From: Anaerolinea thermolimosa
GTDB taxonomy: Bacteria; Chloroflexota; Anaerolineae; Anaerolineales; Anaerolineaceae
Direction of reading: 5' to 3'
Length of the DNA stretch: 64,000 bases
Assembly: GCF_001050195.2 (NCBI RefSeq)
Contig: NZ_DF967965.1
Coordinates: 1,443,150-1,507,149, forward strand
Shown here: positions 17,622-26,318 of the stretch, one piece after another
Position numbering within the stretch: the first letter of the stretch is position 1
How the letters are laid out: each line of letters starts with the position of its first letter
Translations under genes and position numbers: made by a program
The notes under the pieces: model-generated
Databases searched by the model: none
Told to the model about the DNA's origin: nothing
Seen by the model: the letters and a program-made list of their open reading frames with translations, nothing else

Positions 17622-19205
17622 ATGAACGGTTACCTGGGAATTGACTTTGGTACCTCCAACACAGTTATAGCCCTCTGGAATCCAGATACTTCTGAAGCGA
17701 TCCCTCTCAAGATTTCAGAATACAGTTCTATGGTACCCGGAATTCATGGCGAAGTCCCGGTGATTCCATCGTTAATTCATTATGCGGAAGATCAGAGAAT
17801 ATGGATTGGACAACAAGTCCTCCTTCGTGGAATCGCTGACTCTCCACACACCTTTCGTTGGATGAAGCGTTATATCAGTCATCGAAGCCCCATGCGGATT
17901 CGTATCCACGACCGTGAAATTACCCCCTATCAGGCCGGAGCTGATTTCCTAAAGACTGTGCTTCTTTCAATCATCAACGAATACGAGCCGCGCGGAGAAG
18001 AAGTGGGGCTAAGTGTACCCGTGGAGTCGTTTGAGCATTACGAAAACTGGCTCGCTTCAATTGCGGAAAACGCAGGGATAAACCGCTTCCGCCTCATCGA
18101 TGAGCCTTCTGCTGCCGCCCTGGGATATGGAGCCCACATCCAACCGGGGAATATTTACCTCATTTTTGATTTTGGGGGAGGCACATTCCATGCCTCTGTT
18201 GTCTTGATTGAGGATGAAGACCGGGCTCATCATGGCCGCCGTTGCCGAGTGTTAGGAAAAGCCGGACGGGATATTGGGGGAGCCACTATTGATCAGTGGT
18301 TATTTCAGGATATTCTCAAGCGCCATAAGCTTGATGATTGGAACGATGAAATTCGCCAGATTAGCACAATTCTCTTGAATAAATGTCAGGTATTGAAAGA
18401 GACCCTTTCGATAGATAACGCTGCCCGTCTGGAACTCACATCTCCAGAACTATCAATTAGTGCTTCGTACACCCGCGAACAATTTGAAAACCTGCTTGAA
18501 AACCAGGATTTATTTACTGAAATCAACCGAACCGTTAGAGAGGCCTTAAATAAGGCTCTGGAACGTGGTTTCAGCGAAGATAACCTGCAAGCAGTCTTGC
18601 TGGTCGGTGGGAGCTGCCAGATACCCTGTGTGCAGCGTGTTTTTCGGCAGCTCTTTGGAAAAGACCGGGTATTTTACCACCACCCTTTGGATGCCGTCGC
18701 TAGGGGAACAGCCGCTTTTGCGGCAGGAGTAGATTTCTACGATCATATTCAACATGACTACGCCATACGCTATCTGAATACCCGGGCAGGAAAATATGAA
18801 TTCAGAGTCATTGTTCCTAAAGGGACACCATACCCAACAAAAACACCCGTGAGCCGGCTCACAATAAAGGCTACCCACCCCGGACAAAAATACCTGGGGA
18901 TTGCGATCTTTGAAATGAGTGATATGAAAACTCGATCCTCATCCAATTTTGAACTCGTTTTTGATATGGATGGTTCGGCTCGTATTGCTAACCTCACCCC
19001 CTTTGAGTTGGAGCAACGATCATCATTCTGGATGAATCAACAAAACCCAACCTTCCTTGTAGCAGATCCACCGGCTGAGCCAGGAGAACCCTGTTTTGAG
19101 GTAGAATTCAACATTGACTCAAATAAAAGGTTGGTCATTTCGGCTCGAGATCTTCGAACAGGCCAAATGATCTTGAAAGATGCGCTGGTAGTTCGTCTCT
19201 CTTGA
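17622..19205 (+). CDS. Hsp70-like (DnaK superfamily) protein
   Basis: This 527-residue protein starts with the Hsp70 phosphate-1 motif GYLGIDFGTSNTVIALW. It has the DEPSAAALGYG segment (about 160), the phosphate-2 motif IFDFGGGTFH (about 186) and the adenosine motif VLLVGGSCQIPCVQ (about 328). A beta-rich substrate-domain-like region follows (about 390-525). It is clearly shorter than DnaK (about 610-640 residues) and lacks the helical lid and acidic tail. It is therefore a specialised Hsp70 rather than housekeeping DnaK; no dnaJ or grpE is adjacent. The start lacks a Shine-Dalgarno sequence but is fixed by the domain. It overlaps the next open frame. Confidence 0.88.
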   Translation: MNGYLGIDFGTSNTVIALWNPDTSEAIPLKISEYSSMVPGIHGEVPVIPSLIHYAEDQRIWIGQQVLLRGIADSPHTFRWMKRYISHRSPMRIRIHDREITPYQAGADFLKTVLLSIINEYEPRGEEVGLSVPVESFEHYENWLASIAENAGINRFRLIDEPSAAALGYGAHIQPGNIYLIFDFGGGTFHASVVLIEDEDRAHHGRRCRVLGKAGRDIGGATIDQWLFQDILKRHKLDDWNDEIRQISTILLNKCQVLKETLSIDNAARLELTSPELSISASYTREQFENLLENQDLFTEINRTVREALNKALERGFSEDNLQAVLLVGGSCQIPCVQRVFRQLFGKDRVFYHHPLDAVARGTAAFAAGVDFYDHIQHDYAIRYLNTRAGKYEFRVIVPKGTPYPTKTPVSRLTIKATHPGQKYLGIAIFEMSDMKTRSSSNFELVFDMDGSARIANLTPFELEQRSSFWMNQQNPTFLVADPPAEPGEPCFEVEFNIDSNKRLVISARDLRTGQMILKDALVVRLS

Positions 19206-19216
19206 GGAGGACAGGA

Positions 19217-19597
19217 ATGTCTCACTTCAGTCGTATAAAAACCCAGCTCGCTGATAAGGATCTTCTGATTCAGGCCCTGAAAGCTCTGGGATTTACCCCT
19301 GAAGAAGGGGACTTACTCCTTCATGGATTTGGGGGACAGCATACGCCCGTTGAAATACTGGTAAAGCTTCCCCAGTCTTTTCCTATTGGCTTCCGGAAAA
19401 GCGGTGACTTCTTCGAGATTATTGCAGATTGGTCTGGTGTTCGGGGTGTTCAGGCCAAAGAGTTCACCCAAAGTCTCCTGCAGCGATATGCTTACCTGGC
19501 TACCAGACAAAAATTGGAAGCGCAAGGATTTACCCTTGTTGAGGAACAGATTGCCTCCACAGGTGAAATCCGGTTACTCCTTCGAAGAATGGTATAA
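19217..19597 (+). CDS. DUF1257 family protein (Ycf35-like)
   Basis: A 126-residue protein beginning MSHFSRIKTQ, the characteristic start of DUF1257/Ycf35 proteins, followed by the DLLIQALKALGF segment seen in the family. No function is established for the family, which occurs in cyanobacteria, plastids and scattered bacteria. GGAGG at 19206-19210, 6 nt from ATG 19217, fixes the start; the frame opens 5 codons earlier inside the Hsp70 stop region. A DUF2997 protein follows 15 nt later. I am confident of the family from the N-terminal signature and the context. Confidence 0.8.
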   Translation: MSHFSRIKTQLADKDLLIQALKALGFTPEEGDLLLHGFGGQHTPVEILVKLPQSFPIGFRKSGDFFEIIADWSGVRGVQAKEFTQSLLQRYAYLATRQKLEAQGFTLVEEQIASTGEIRLLLRRMV

Positions 19598-19612
19598 CCT
19601 GAGGAGCGCTAT

Positions 19613-19825
19613 ATGGAAATTCATGAAATATACGTCCAAATAAAACCCGATGGTCAGGTTGAAATTGCAGTCCAAGGGGTAAACGGGAGTGATTGCCTGG
19701 ACATTACCGCAGAACTTGAAGTAGCTCTTGGTGGAAATGTGGTGCTCAGAGAAATGAAAACCGAAGCCATTGAACCAACGACGCTCGATCATTCTCAGAT
19801 TGATCCTTTGAGGTCAGGTGGATAA
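19613..19825 (+). CDS. DUF2997 family small protein
   Basis: A 70-residue acidic protein with the pattern IYVQIKPDGQVEIAVQGVNG then CLDITAELEVALG, fitting DUF2997 (a small domain that commonly accompanies DUF1257). The shape suggests a beta hairpin followed by a helix, perhaps a binding partner or substrate of the radical SAM protein. GAGGAG lies 6 nt before the ATG. Its stop overlaps the following radical SAM start. Confidence 0.7.
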   Translation: MEIHEIYVQIKPDGQVEIAVQGVNGSDCLDITAELEVALGGNVVLREMKTEAIEPTTLDHSQIDPLRSGG

Positions 19826-20399
19826 TCTCGAAAAGGGGGGCGCCTTCCTTCGCCTGCATGGCATGTTACCTTCCAGCCAGGCTAATGGACCTGGATTGCG
19901 CTGGGTCCTATGGCTTCAGGGATGCAATCTCGCCTGTCCCGGTTGTTTCAACCCTGAAACTCATCCCTTTAACGCCGGCCAACGAATGGAAATCTCATCC
20001 CTGGCAAAATCCATCCTTGATGCTCAGGAACATATTGAGGGGATATCAATTAGTGGTGGCGAACCCTTTATCCAGGCCCAGGAACTTGCCGTATTCCTGG
20101 AAATGATTCGTCAGCAATCCCGGTTAAGCGTGTTAATTTTTACCGGTTATTCCTTGAATGAATTGGGTTCTATACCCTCAGCTTCTCGTGTGCTCCAATT
20201 GACCGATGTGCTCATTGCAGGAAGATATGTTCAAAGCCGACGCATCGCATCGGGATTAATCGGATCAGATAATAAAAAAATCCATCTCCTGACCAATCGT
20301 TATACTCGTGAAGATATTCTCGCCTCGTTTGAAGCCGAGGTACACATTCAAATCGATGGAGGTATCCTCTTGACGGGGATTGACCCACTCCAATGGTAG
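19818..20399 (+). CDS. 4Fe-4S single-cluster (radical SAM activase-like) protein
   Basis: A 193-residue protein related to NrdG and PflA activating enzymes. The cluster motif is CNLACPGC (C-x3-C-x2-C, about residues 34-41) within WLQGCNLACPGCFNPETHP. A SAM-binding-like GGEP motif follows at about 79 (ISGGEPFIQ). The spacing matches NrdG-type activases. The GTG start overlaps the DUF2997 gene and is preceded by GAGG; no nearby ATG precedes the cluster motif. Its stop overlaps the next gene by 7 nt. A glycyl radical substrate is not present in the window, so its target may be a protein of this cassette. That is inference. Confidence 0.82.
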   Translation: MDNLEKGGAFLRLHGMLPSSQANGPGLRWVLWLQGCNLACPGCFNPETHPFNAGQRMEISSLAKSILDAQEHIEGISISGGEPFIQAQELAVFLEMIRQQSRLSVLIFTGYSLNELGSIPSASRVLQLTDVLIAGRYVQSRRIASGLIGSDNKKIHLLTNRYTREDILASFEAEVHIQIDGGILLTGIDPLQW

Positions 20400-22651
20400 C
20401 AAAGCTCCTGCTTCCAATTGACATCGAAACCCTTCAAAAGCTGCTCGTTGATAAACCATCCCTGGATGATCTCCTCTCTATAGAGCAACGGGATTTCCTT
20501 ATCCAACTCGGCGTCATTTCTGCGCTACAGGAACTTGGCGATAAAAATGCCATTCAGATCTTGATTGAGACTGCCCGGCATCACTCTCACGCTCTCGTTC
20601 GCCGGGCCTCTCTTCTGGCTCTCCTCAACCTTGCCGGGAGCAAACTTCCCAATGCTATCGATGCAATCTATTACCTCAGTATTTTCGACCAATTCCTGGC
20701 GGCCAGACAGGCTATTATTGCCAATCAATGGCAACCTTCAAAACCTTTCTTAAAAACCCTCTTCGATTGGGTGATCGGGCTGGAAGAAAATGAACGCCCA
20801 TCTATAAACCTGGATGAACTTACAGAGATTTTTTTTGAGAAAGCTGACGCTCAATTACAGGAACGAATTTTATCGTTGGCCTCTGCAGTTAAAGATTATC
20901 AAAATTGGTCTCGTTTAGTTTTCTTGCTCCAGGTTCCACAACCAGAACAACTCGCTCAGGTTGTTGATCTTTTTCCATTCCTCAACCAAACCGAGCAAAA
21001 TATCGCCCGATCTCGTTTGGCCTTACTGGCACATTCCTTACTACCAGCGCAAGAGGCATTATGCCAGTTGTTCTTACGGTTTGACGACCAGCTCTCCGGG
21101 ACTCTGGCACGGGAAAATGGCTATCTCCCTTCCAATCCCAGCGACCGGGCGCTGTTCTTCTTCCTTTGTGGAGACTGGAACCGTTATAACCAGATCGATT
21201 TTAACCGTTCTTTACTCCTTTCGGCTTATATATCTGGTGAAAAAAACCTTCGTCGACGTCTTATTACTTTTAGCCGCCAAACTGGTCAGGTAGATTGGCT
21301 CCAGGCTATCGAGCACTCGTCTGAAACCCGTTTAATAGAGGATCTTTCGAGCTCCGATTGGGAGATTGCCATCTCCCGGCTTAACCAGACAGCCCGGTAT
21401 GTTGAACTCTGGCAACTGGCTCAGGCTGCCCCCCCTTTTTGGAGCGCCCGCATCTTGACCCTGCTTTCAGATGCCGGCTGGTTCCCTGAAGAGACCTTTG
21501 AAAAAGAAAGTTTCCTTTCTCTGGCATCCCTGGCGGCCGCCTGTAAAAATCTCCCCTTGGAAATGCGCAGTGTGATGCAAAATCAATTTTCCGAGGGCTC
21601 TATAATCAGTCTGGCCATCGATCCTCAACAAAAGCACCTGGCCATCGGATCGGATAAACAATCAATCGCAATCTGGCCTATTCCTGATAGATGCCCCCAA
21701 TTAACCATTCAGGGGCCAGCTTCTATTACTCGCTCTCTTTTATTTAGCCTGGATGGAGACCTTCTGGTAGCGGCCAATGGAGATCAGCAAATTCGTATTT
21801 ACCGCCTGAAAGATGGTCAAATGCTAAAAGCCCTGACCGGCCATCAAGGGTTGATTAAGCAGCTTGCCCTCACTCCCGACAACCGATCTTTACTGAGTGT
21901 TGGCTTTGATGGAACCATTCGCTTCTGGCGATTTCCTTTAGGTATAGAATTTAATCGTATTCAATCACTAATCCACGAACTGTTCGGTATTTCAGTGCTG
22001 GGAAAAAGGAAATGGATCGCTGTAGGCGGGGCCAGTGAAGAAGTATTCGTCTGGAGCTTCCCTGAAGGCACCCTCGTTCGAACCATCCCGGCATCCAACC
22101 AGGGCACACTCCATATCGCCACCACAGCCAACTCTGATTTACTTGCCATTGCCGGGCGCGATCACAGCCTTTCCATCTGGAATGCTGCCAGCGGGAACAA
22201 GATTGCGCAATTTCCAACCCATCCTTCTCCGGTAATAGGTATAGCCCTTCATCCTGAAGCTCCAATCATTTTTTGCGGAAATCGAGATGGAACTATCCGA
22301 TTAGGAGACCTGAACACAGGAACATGGCTCCATACCTTCAATCCTCATAAGTCCTCCCTGAGTGCAATGGCCTTATCAAAGAACGGTAATTTTCTCGCCA
22401 TGGCCTACGAAGATGGTGCTGTTTATGGGTGGGATTGCACTACCTTTCTTTGGGCATTCACTCCACGCGTCCCAGGGTTCCTGCTCCCTATCTCTGAAGT
22501 AGAAAATAAAATCACTTCAGCCGAACAGGGCTCTGCCGAAAAGGCCTGGCTTCATTACATTTCTGCATTATGGAAGTTTTCAGCACGCTTTGAAATTGGC
22601 GTCGGCGATCCCACAATCATCGACATCGGAGAATTTGATATCGAATTATGA
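20393..22651 (+). CDS. HEAT-repeat / WD40-propeller protein
   Basis: A 752-residue, probably cytoplasmic scaffold. The first 370 residues or so are helical repeats resembling HEAT/armadillo units (ISALQELGDKNAIQILIETA and ALVRRASLLALLNLAG). From about residue 400, at least seven WD40-type blades follow, such as SIISLAIDPQQKHLAIGSD, LTPDNRSLLSVGFDGTIRFW and IAGRDHSLSIW. Such a propeller would serve protein-protein contact. The gene overlaps the radical SAM stop and is followed by an MFS gene whose ATG overlaps its own stop. It looks like the last member of the AAA/Hsp70/DUF1257 cassette. Confidence 0.82.
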   Translation: MVAKLLLPIDIETLQKLLVDKPSLDDLLSIEQRDFLIQLGVISALQELGDKNAIQILIETARHHSHALVRRASLLALLNLAGSKLPNAIDAIYYLSIFDQFLAARQAIIANQWQPSKPFLKTLFDWVIGLEENERPSINLDELTEIFFEKADAQLQERILSLASAVKDYQNWSRLVFLLQVPQPEQLAQVVDLFPFLNQTEQNIARSRLALLAHSLLPAQEALCQLFLRFDDQLSGTLARENGYLPSNPSDRALFFFLCGDWNRYNQIDFNRSLLLSAYISGEKNLRRRLITFSRQTGQVDWLQAIEHSSETRLIEDLSSSDWEIAISRLNQTARYVELWQLAQAAPPFWSARILTLLSDAGWFPEETFEKESFLSLASLAAACKNLPLEMRSVMQNQFSEGSIISLAIDPQQKHLAIGSDKQSIAIWPIPDRCPQLTIQGPASITRSLLFSLDGDLLVAANGDQQIRIYRLKDGQMLKALTGHQGLIKQLALTPDNRSLLSVGFDGTIRFWRFPLGIEFNRIQSLIHELFGISVLGKRKWIAVGGASEEVFVWSFPEGTLVRTIPASNQGTLHIATTANSDLLAIAGRDHSLSIWNAASGNKIAQFPTHPSPVIGIALHPEAPIIFCGNRDGTIRLGDLNTGTWLHTFNPHKSSLSAMALSKNGNFLAMAYEDGAVYGWDCTTFLWAFTPRVPGFLLPISEVENKITSAEQGSAEKAWLHYISALWKFSARFEIGVGDPTIIDIGEFDIEL

Positions 22652-23952
22652 CCCGGCTATCTTTGGCTTCTTTTAAAAAATGGTTTACTACTCCCCAGAC
22701 CACAGACCACATCGACCGGGGGAATTTTATCAATGTGCAAATCGATGCCATCGGAGTGGGGTTGGCCAGTGCAGCTGCCCCCTTTCTTCCAGTATATCTT
22801 ACCCGACTGGGCGCAGGCACTTTCGAAGTAGGTCTCTTAACCTCCATGCCCGCCCTGACTGGGCTGGTGCTTTCTATTCCGCTCGGTCAGTTTTTACAAC
22901 GGCAAAAGAATATTGTCCCCTGGTTCAGTCTTGCCCGGCTCCTGGTCATCGCCAGTTACGCTCTTACAGGCATCATTTCTTTCTTCTTATCAGGTCATCT
23001 CGCCATTGTCGGTATATTGAGTATCTGGGCTCTGGCTACTATTCCACAAACACTTGTGGCCATTGCATTCTCAGTAGTGATGAATAATGTCGCCGGACCA
23101 ACGGGACGCTACGAATTGATGACCCGCCGCTGGTCTATCCTTGGATTAACCACAACCCTCACGGTGATTCTCGTCGGACAAATGTTGGACGATATCCAAT
23201 TCCCTCTGAACTATCAGGTTATGTTTTTATTTTTATCCATTGGAGGGTTGATCAGCTATTACTTTTCATCGCATATTAATCTTCCTGACTCAGAACCCTT
23301 TGAAAGCCATGCCCATAATTTTCGAGAACAAATACAGGAATTTGTCCAGCAAATCAGTCAAGAGAAACCATTCGTTTCTTTTACGGTTAAACGATTTATT
23401 TTTCTAACCGGAACTACTCTGGCAGCTCCGTTGTTCCCGGTTTATTTCGTGAGAGTTCTCAATGCCCCAGATAGCTGGATTGCCACCATCAACACCGCCC
23501 AAACGGCCATCCTTATTCTTGGCTATTTCCTCTGGACACGGATCTCCCGTCGTTATGGCTCACGTGCCGTCTTACTGGCCACAACCTTCGGCATATCCTT
23601 CTATCCACTTTTAACCGGACTCAGTCATACCTATTACCCGATTCCTCTTTATGCCGGGTTATCTGGCATCTTCCAGGCTGGCCTGAACCTGGTATTTTTT
23701 GATGAACTCATGAAACGTGTTCCCGTCCAATACTCCGCGACCTTCGTTTCGGCAGCCCAGAGCATCCAATATTTATCTTCTATCCTTGCCCCTTTTCTTG
23801 GCACATATCTTTCCAACACCTTTGGATTCACCCCGGCTTTCGCAACCAGCAGCATCATCAGCCTTCTCGGTTTTCTGTTATTTTTAAATGAGGAAGGGAC
23901 TCTTATCGGAGTAAAATCTCTCTTTCATGGGAAATTAAGGTTTCGCAGGTAA
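22648..23952 (+). CDS. MFS transporter
   Basis: A 434-residue integral membrane protein with about twelve hydrophobic segments in two halves. The halves are separated by a hydrophilic loop around residues 215-245 (SEPFESHAHNFREQIQEFVQ). The opening YLTRLGAGTFEVGLLTSMPAL and the following LGQFLQRQK fit the loop 2-3 region of MFS permeases. Substrate unknown; a drug or metabolite exporter is possible. The ATG overlaps the stop of the HEAT/WD40 gene (ATGA), so it is translationally coupled to the cassette, though it may not share its function. Confidence 0.85.
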   Translation: MTRLSLASFKKWFTTPQTTDHIDRGNFINVQIDAIGVGLASAAAPFLPVYLTRLGAGTFEVGLLTSMPALTGLVLSIPLGQFLQRQKNIVPWFSLARLLVIASYALTGIISFFLSGHLAIVGILSIWALATIPQTLVAIAFSVVMNNVAGPTGRYELMTRRWSILGLTTTLTVILVGQMLDDIQFPLNYQVMFLFLSIGGLISYYFSSHINLPDSEPFESHAHNFREQIQEFVQQISQEKPFVSFTVKRFIFLTGTTLAAPLFPVYFVRVLNAPDSWIATINTAQTAILILGYFLWTRISRRYGSRAVLLATTFGISFYPLLTGLSHTYYPIPLYAGLSGIFQAGLNLVFFDELMKRVPVQYSATFVSAAQSIQYLSSILAPFLGTYLSNTFGFTPAFATSSIISLLGFLLFLNEEGTLIGVKSLFHGKLRFRR

Positions 23953-23993
23953 AATATCTCCAATTCAATCCACCTTAAAGGTTCAAGATCAAT

Positions 23994-24464
23994 ATGCCCG
24001 TGAAAAAGAAAAATAATCAAGTATCAGTTCCTTTCCTTTTAATTTTCGGCGGTTTGGTTTTATTATCGATTGGCCTTATCTTCCTGGCATTGAATGCACC
24101 AACTACCAATGCCTCACAAGGGGGCACACTCGATATCCCTTTTCCCCAAATCGCTCGGGTTTCTCTCGCGGACGCGAAGTCAGCCTATGATAAGAACATG
24201 GCCATCTTTATTGACGTCCGTGACTCGGGCTCTTATGCAGCCAGTCATATCGCCAATGCACTCAACATCCCCCTCACTGAATTAGAAGGTCGGTTGGCCG
24301 AAATACCCAGGGATCGGTGGATAATCACCTACTGCACCTGACCGGCAGAAAATAGTAGTGCCCGTGCGGCAGACATACTTCTCTCCCAAGGATATACACA
24401 AGTCAACCCTCTCCAGGGCGGTTTTCAGGCCTGGATTAATGCAGGTTACCCTGTAGAGCCCTGA
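23994..24464 (+). CDS. Membrane-anchored rhodanese with in-frame TGA (candidate selenoprotein)
   Basis: Conventional reading stops at TGA 24339-24341 after 115 residues, in the middle of the active-site loop. The same frame then runs on to TGA 24462-24464 and completes a rhodanese domain. The composite of 156 residues has an N-terminal membrane helix (about 13-35), IDVRDSGSY, HIANALNIPL, then TYCT-U-PAENSSARAA, and finally LQGGFQAWINAGYPVEP. Family members usually read YCxCPxExxSAR here, so the TGA stands where a Cys is expected, at codon 116. A short hairpin sits downstream at SECIS-like distance. The alternatives are a pseudogene or a single-base error. The domain faces outward. AAAGG precedes the start. 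Confidence 0.75.
24342..24379 (+). promoter_or_regulatory. Candidate bacterial SECIS hairpin
   Basis: After the TGA, TGCC (24359-24362) pairs with GGCA (24368-24371) around the loop CGTGC, which has G at its second position. AGT/ACT (24354-24356 with 24377-24379) can extend the stem past an internal loop. The apical loop begins 21 nt after the TGA. This fits what I recall of bacterial SECIS rules (loop 16-37 nt from UGA, G among the first two loop bases). The stem is short, so support is moderate. Confidence 0.45.
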
Positions 24465-24470
24465 TCCTTC

Positions 24471-24599
24471 CTATAGATATTTTTTCAGAGAGCCACCTGC
24501 TTCCAACCTGAAGGTGGCTCCATTTACATTCTTCCTTACATACACGCCGTCTCGCAAGGTATGACCACCCTTCGCCACAACAACGTGATTTTTAGCCAT
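24471..24599 (-). CDS. Possible 42-residue basic small protein
   Basis: A minus-strand frame from ATG 24599 to TAG 24471-24473 encodes MAKNHVVVAKGGHTLRDGVY and 22 more residues, ending GGSLKKYL. The composition is basic and the pattern looks like a small beta-rich domain. No clear ribosome-binding site is seen. It fills most of the gap between the rhodanese and the epimerase genes and overlaps a hairpin that could instead be a plus-strand terminator. Confidence 0.35.
   Translation of the reverse strand: MAKNHVVVAKGGHTLRDGVYVRKNVNGATFRLEAGGSLKKYL
24490..24520 (+). terminator. Hairpin downstream of the rhodanese gene
   Basis: GAGCCACCT (24490-24498) and AGGTGGCTC (24512-24520) form a perfect 9-bp stem with a 13-nt loop. 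The following bases are T-rich but lack an uninterrupted T run. It lies 25 nt after the final stop of the rhodanese frame, which suggests that the longer frame is the true transcription unit. Confidence 0.5.
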
Positions 24600-24658
24600 A
24601 GTGTCATCATCCATATCCTGCTACAATAAACAGTAGCTTTTCATTGAAAGGATCAGGA

Positions 24659-25684
24659 ATGCGAAAAGAAGTTGTACTAATCACAGGCGCCAACGGTGAA
24701 ATGGGGCATGGGTTAATAAAATATTTGGGGCAAAAAAAATATATCAACATCATCGCACTGGACGTGCAACCGCTGGATGATGAGCTCAAACCCTTTTGCA
24801 CACGTTTTATTCAAGGAGATATTTTAGATCAAATGCTCCTGGGAAGGATGGTGGTTGAATTCGAGATTCGCACCATCTTCCATCTCGCATCTATTCTATC
24901 AACAAAGGCGGAATACAACCCCGAGACAGCTCATAAAGTAAACGTAGAAGGCACATTGAATCTCCTCAGGTTAGCCGTCGAGCAATCCCAGTGGCAGGGC
25001 CAACCTGTAAAATTCATTTACCCAAGTTCGATAGCGGTTTATGGATTACCCAATCTTCTCGAAAAACAACGCGCTGGAAAAGTAAAAGAAGATCAATGGT
25101 GTCAGCCTATAACCATGTACGGATGTAATAAATTATATTGCGAGCATTTAGGGCGGTACTACGCCCATTATTACCGCCAACTTGCCGCTGATCCCGAACG
25201 GAGCAGTGTTGATTTTCGGGCCATTCGTTTTCCTGGATTGATCAGTGCTGATACTATCCCCACAGGCGGAACCAGCGATTACGGTCCTGAAATGCTTCAT
25301 CATGCCGCCCAGGGGCTTCCATACCAGTGTTTTGTGCGAGAAGATACACGGATCCCCTTCATGGCCATGCCTGATGCCATAAAATCCCTGCTCATGCTTC
25401 ACGCCGCTCCTAAAGAAGCACTCACTCAATCGGTATACAATGTGACCAGCTTCAACCCCGCCGCAAGTGAGATCTACGAGATCGTAAAATCCTATTTTCC
25501 CGATGCTGATATCACCTTTAAACCTCATCAGAGCCGGCAAAGGATTGTTGATAGCTGGCCAGTCGACATTGATGATACCGCCGCCCGTAACGATTGGGGA
25601 TGGGCACCGGACTTTGACCAGAGCCGTGCCTTCTCTGAATACCTGATTCCTGCCATTCGCCAGCGTTATATGGCCAATGCCTGA
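24659..25684 (+). CDS. L-threonine 3-dehydrogenase, SDR type
   Basis: A 341-residue extended short-chain dehydrogenase. The NAD-binding motif is GANGEMGHG (about 9-17) and the catalytic YxxxK is YGCNK (about 153). The C-terminal pattern is that of SDR-type threonine dehydrogenases: RFPGLIS, GGTSDYGPEM, DTRIPFMAMPDA and IVDSWPVDIDDTAARNDWGW. It would oxidise L-threonine to 2-amino-3-ketobutyrate. AAAGGA, 6 nt before ATG 24659, fixes the start; an upstream TTG is unlikely. A possible partner, the alpha-oxoamine synthase, lies far away at 59591. A nucleotide-sugar epimerase is the main alternative but fits the motifs less well. Confidence 0.8.
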   Translation: MRKEVVLITGANGEMGHGLIKYLGQKKYINIIALDVQPLDDELKPFCTRFIQGDILDQMLLGRMVVEFEIRTIFHLASILSTKAEYNPETAHKVNVEGTLNLLRLAVEQSQWQGQPVKFIYPSSIAVYGLPNLLEKQRAGKVKEDQWCQPITMYGCNKLYCEHLGRYYAHYYRQLAADPERSSVDFRAIRFPGLISADTIPTGGTSDYGPEMLHHAAQGLPYQCFVREDTRIPFMAMPDAIKSLLMLHAAPKEALTQSVYNVTSFNPAASEIYEIVKSYFPDADITFKPHQSRQRIVDSWPVDIDDTAARNDWGWAPDFDQSRAFSEYLIPAIRQRYMANA

Positions 25685-25706
25685 TATTTTCCAGGAGGGA
25701 ATGTCC

Positions 25707-26252
25707 ATGACCAGTGCAACACAGGGAACAACAATCCCTAAAGGCCAGGATGAAAAATCCGAGAAAATTATGGTCTATACCTCTACCTCATTATACTGGG
25801 GCGAAGTAGTTGTAAAAGAAGTTATTAGGGTGAGTACATGGTTGCGAACCAATGCCGCTCCAGACCGCATCACTCTATACAACGCAAGCGGAATCATCGC
25901 CACCACAGCGGTAAACACCAAACCGTTGAAATTTGGGGAATTAAATATCCCCTTATCCCAGATCTATGCCTACCATCTCATGCCACCAGCCAGAGACCCT
26001 CTCGATTTCGATCCTACTGAACCCAATCGGCGGATGGAATCAGTAACAGCACTGGTAAGCACCTTCATCATCAAAGGCTCATTACGCCTATCTACTAACT
26101 CAGATTTGAAAAAATATTTAGAAGTGACCAGGGAATCATTTACCGCAATATACGATGCAGAAATTACCAACGGTGTTATTCCCTCTCTTGGCCCAATCAC
26201 AGTGCCATTTGTGCTGGTCAGACAGGATACCACTACCTTTGCCAAACGTTAA
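25707..26252 (+). CDS. Unrecognised 181-residue protein
   Basis: I do not recognise this protein. It has no signal peptide and is predicted beta-rich with a soluble composition (IMVYTSTSLYWGEVVVKEV, then FIIKGSLRLSTNSDL). The frame opens at 25677 inside the preceding gene, but AGGAGGG at 25693-25699 suits ATG 25707, 7 nt downstream. It probably shares a transcript with the threonine dehydrogenase-like gene. The middle of the protein contains a Pro/Asp-rich loop (PPARDPLDFDPTEPNRR). Confidence 0.65.
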   Translation: MTSATQGTTIPKGQDEKSEKIMVYTSTSLYWGEVVVKEVIRVSTWLRTNAAPDRITLYNASGIIATTAVNTKPLKFGELNIPLSQIYAYHLMPPARDPLDFDPTEPNRRMESVTALVSTFIIKGSLRLSTNSDLKKYLEVTRESFTAIYDAEITNGVIPSLGPITVPFVLVRQDTTTFAKR

Positions 26253-26318
26253 TCACATATAAAAATCTTATCAAACGGGGATATATTAAGGGTCGATTAT
26301 TCGATGGAGGTGAGTAAT

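Noticed and set aside
26253-26318. CIRCE or other heat-shock operator upstream of htpG
   Set aside because: No TTAGCACTC-N9-GAGTGCTAA-like repeat is present; only a weak AT-rich promoter-like stretch is seen.
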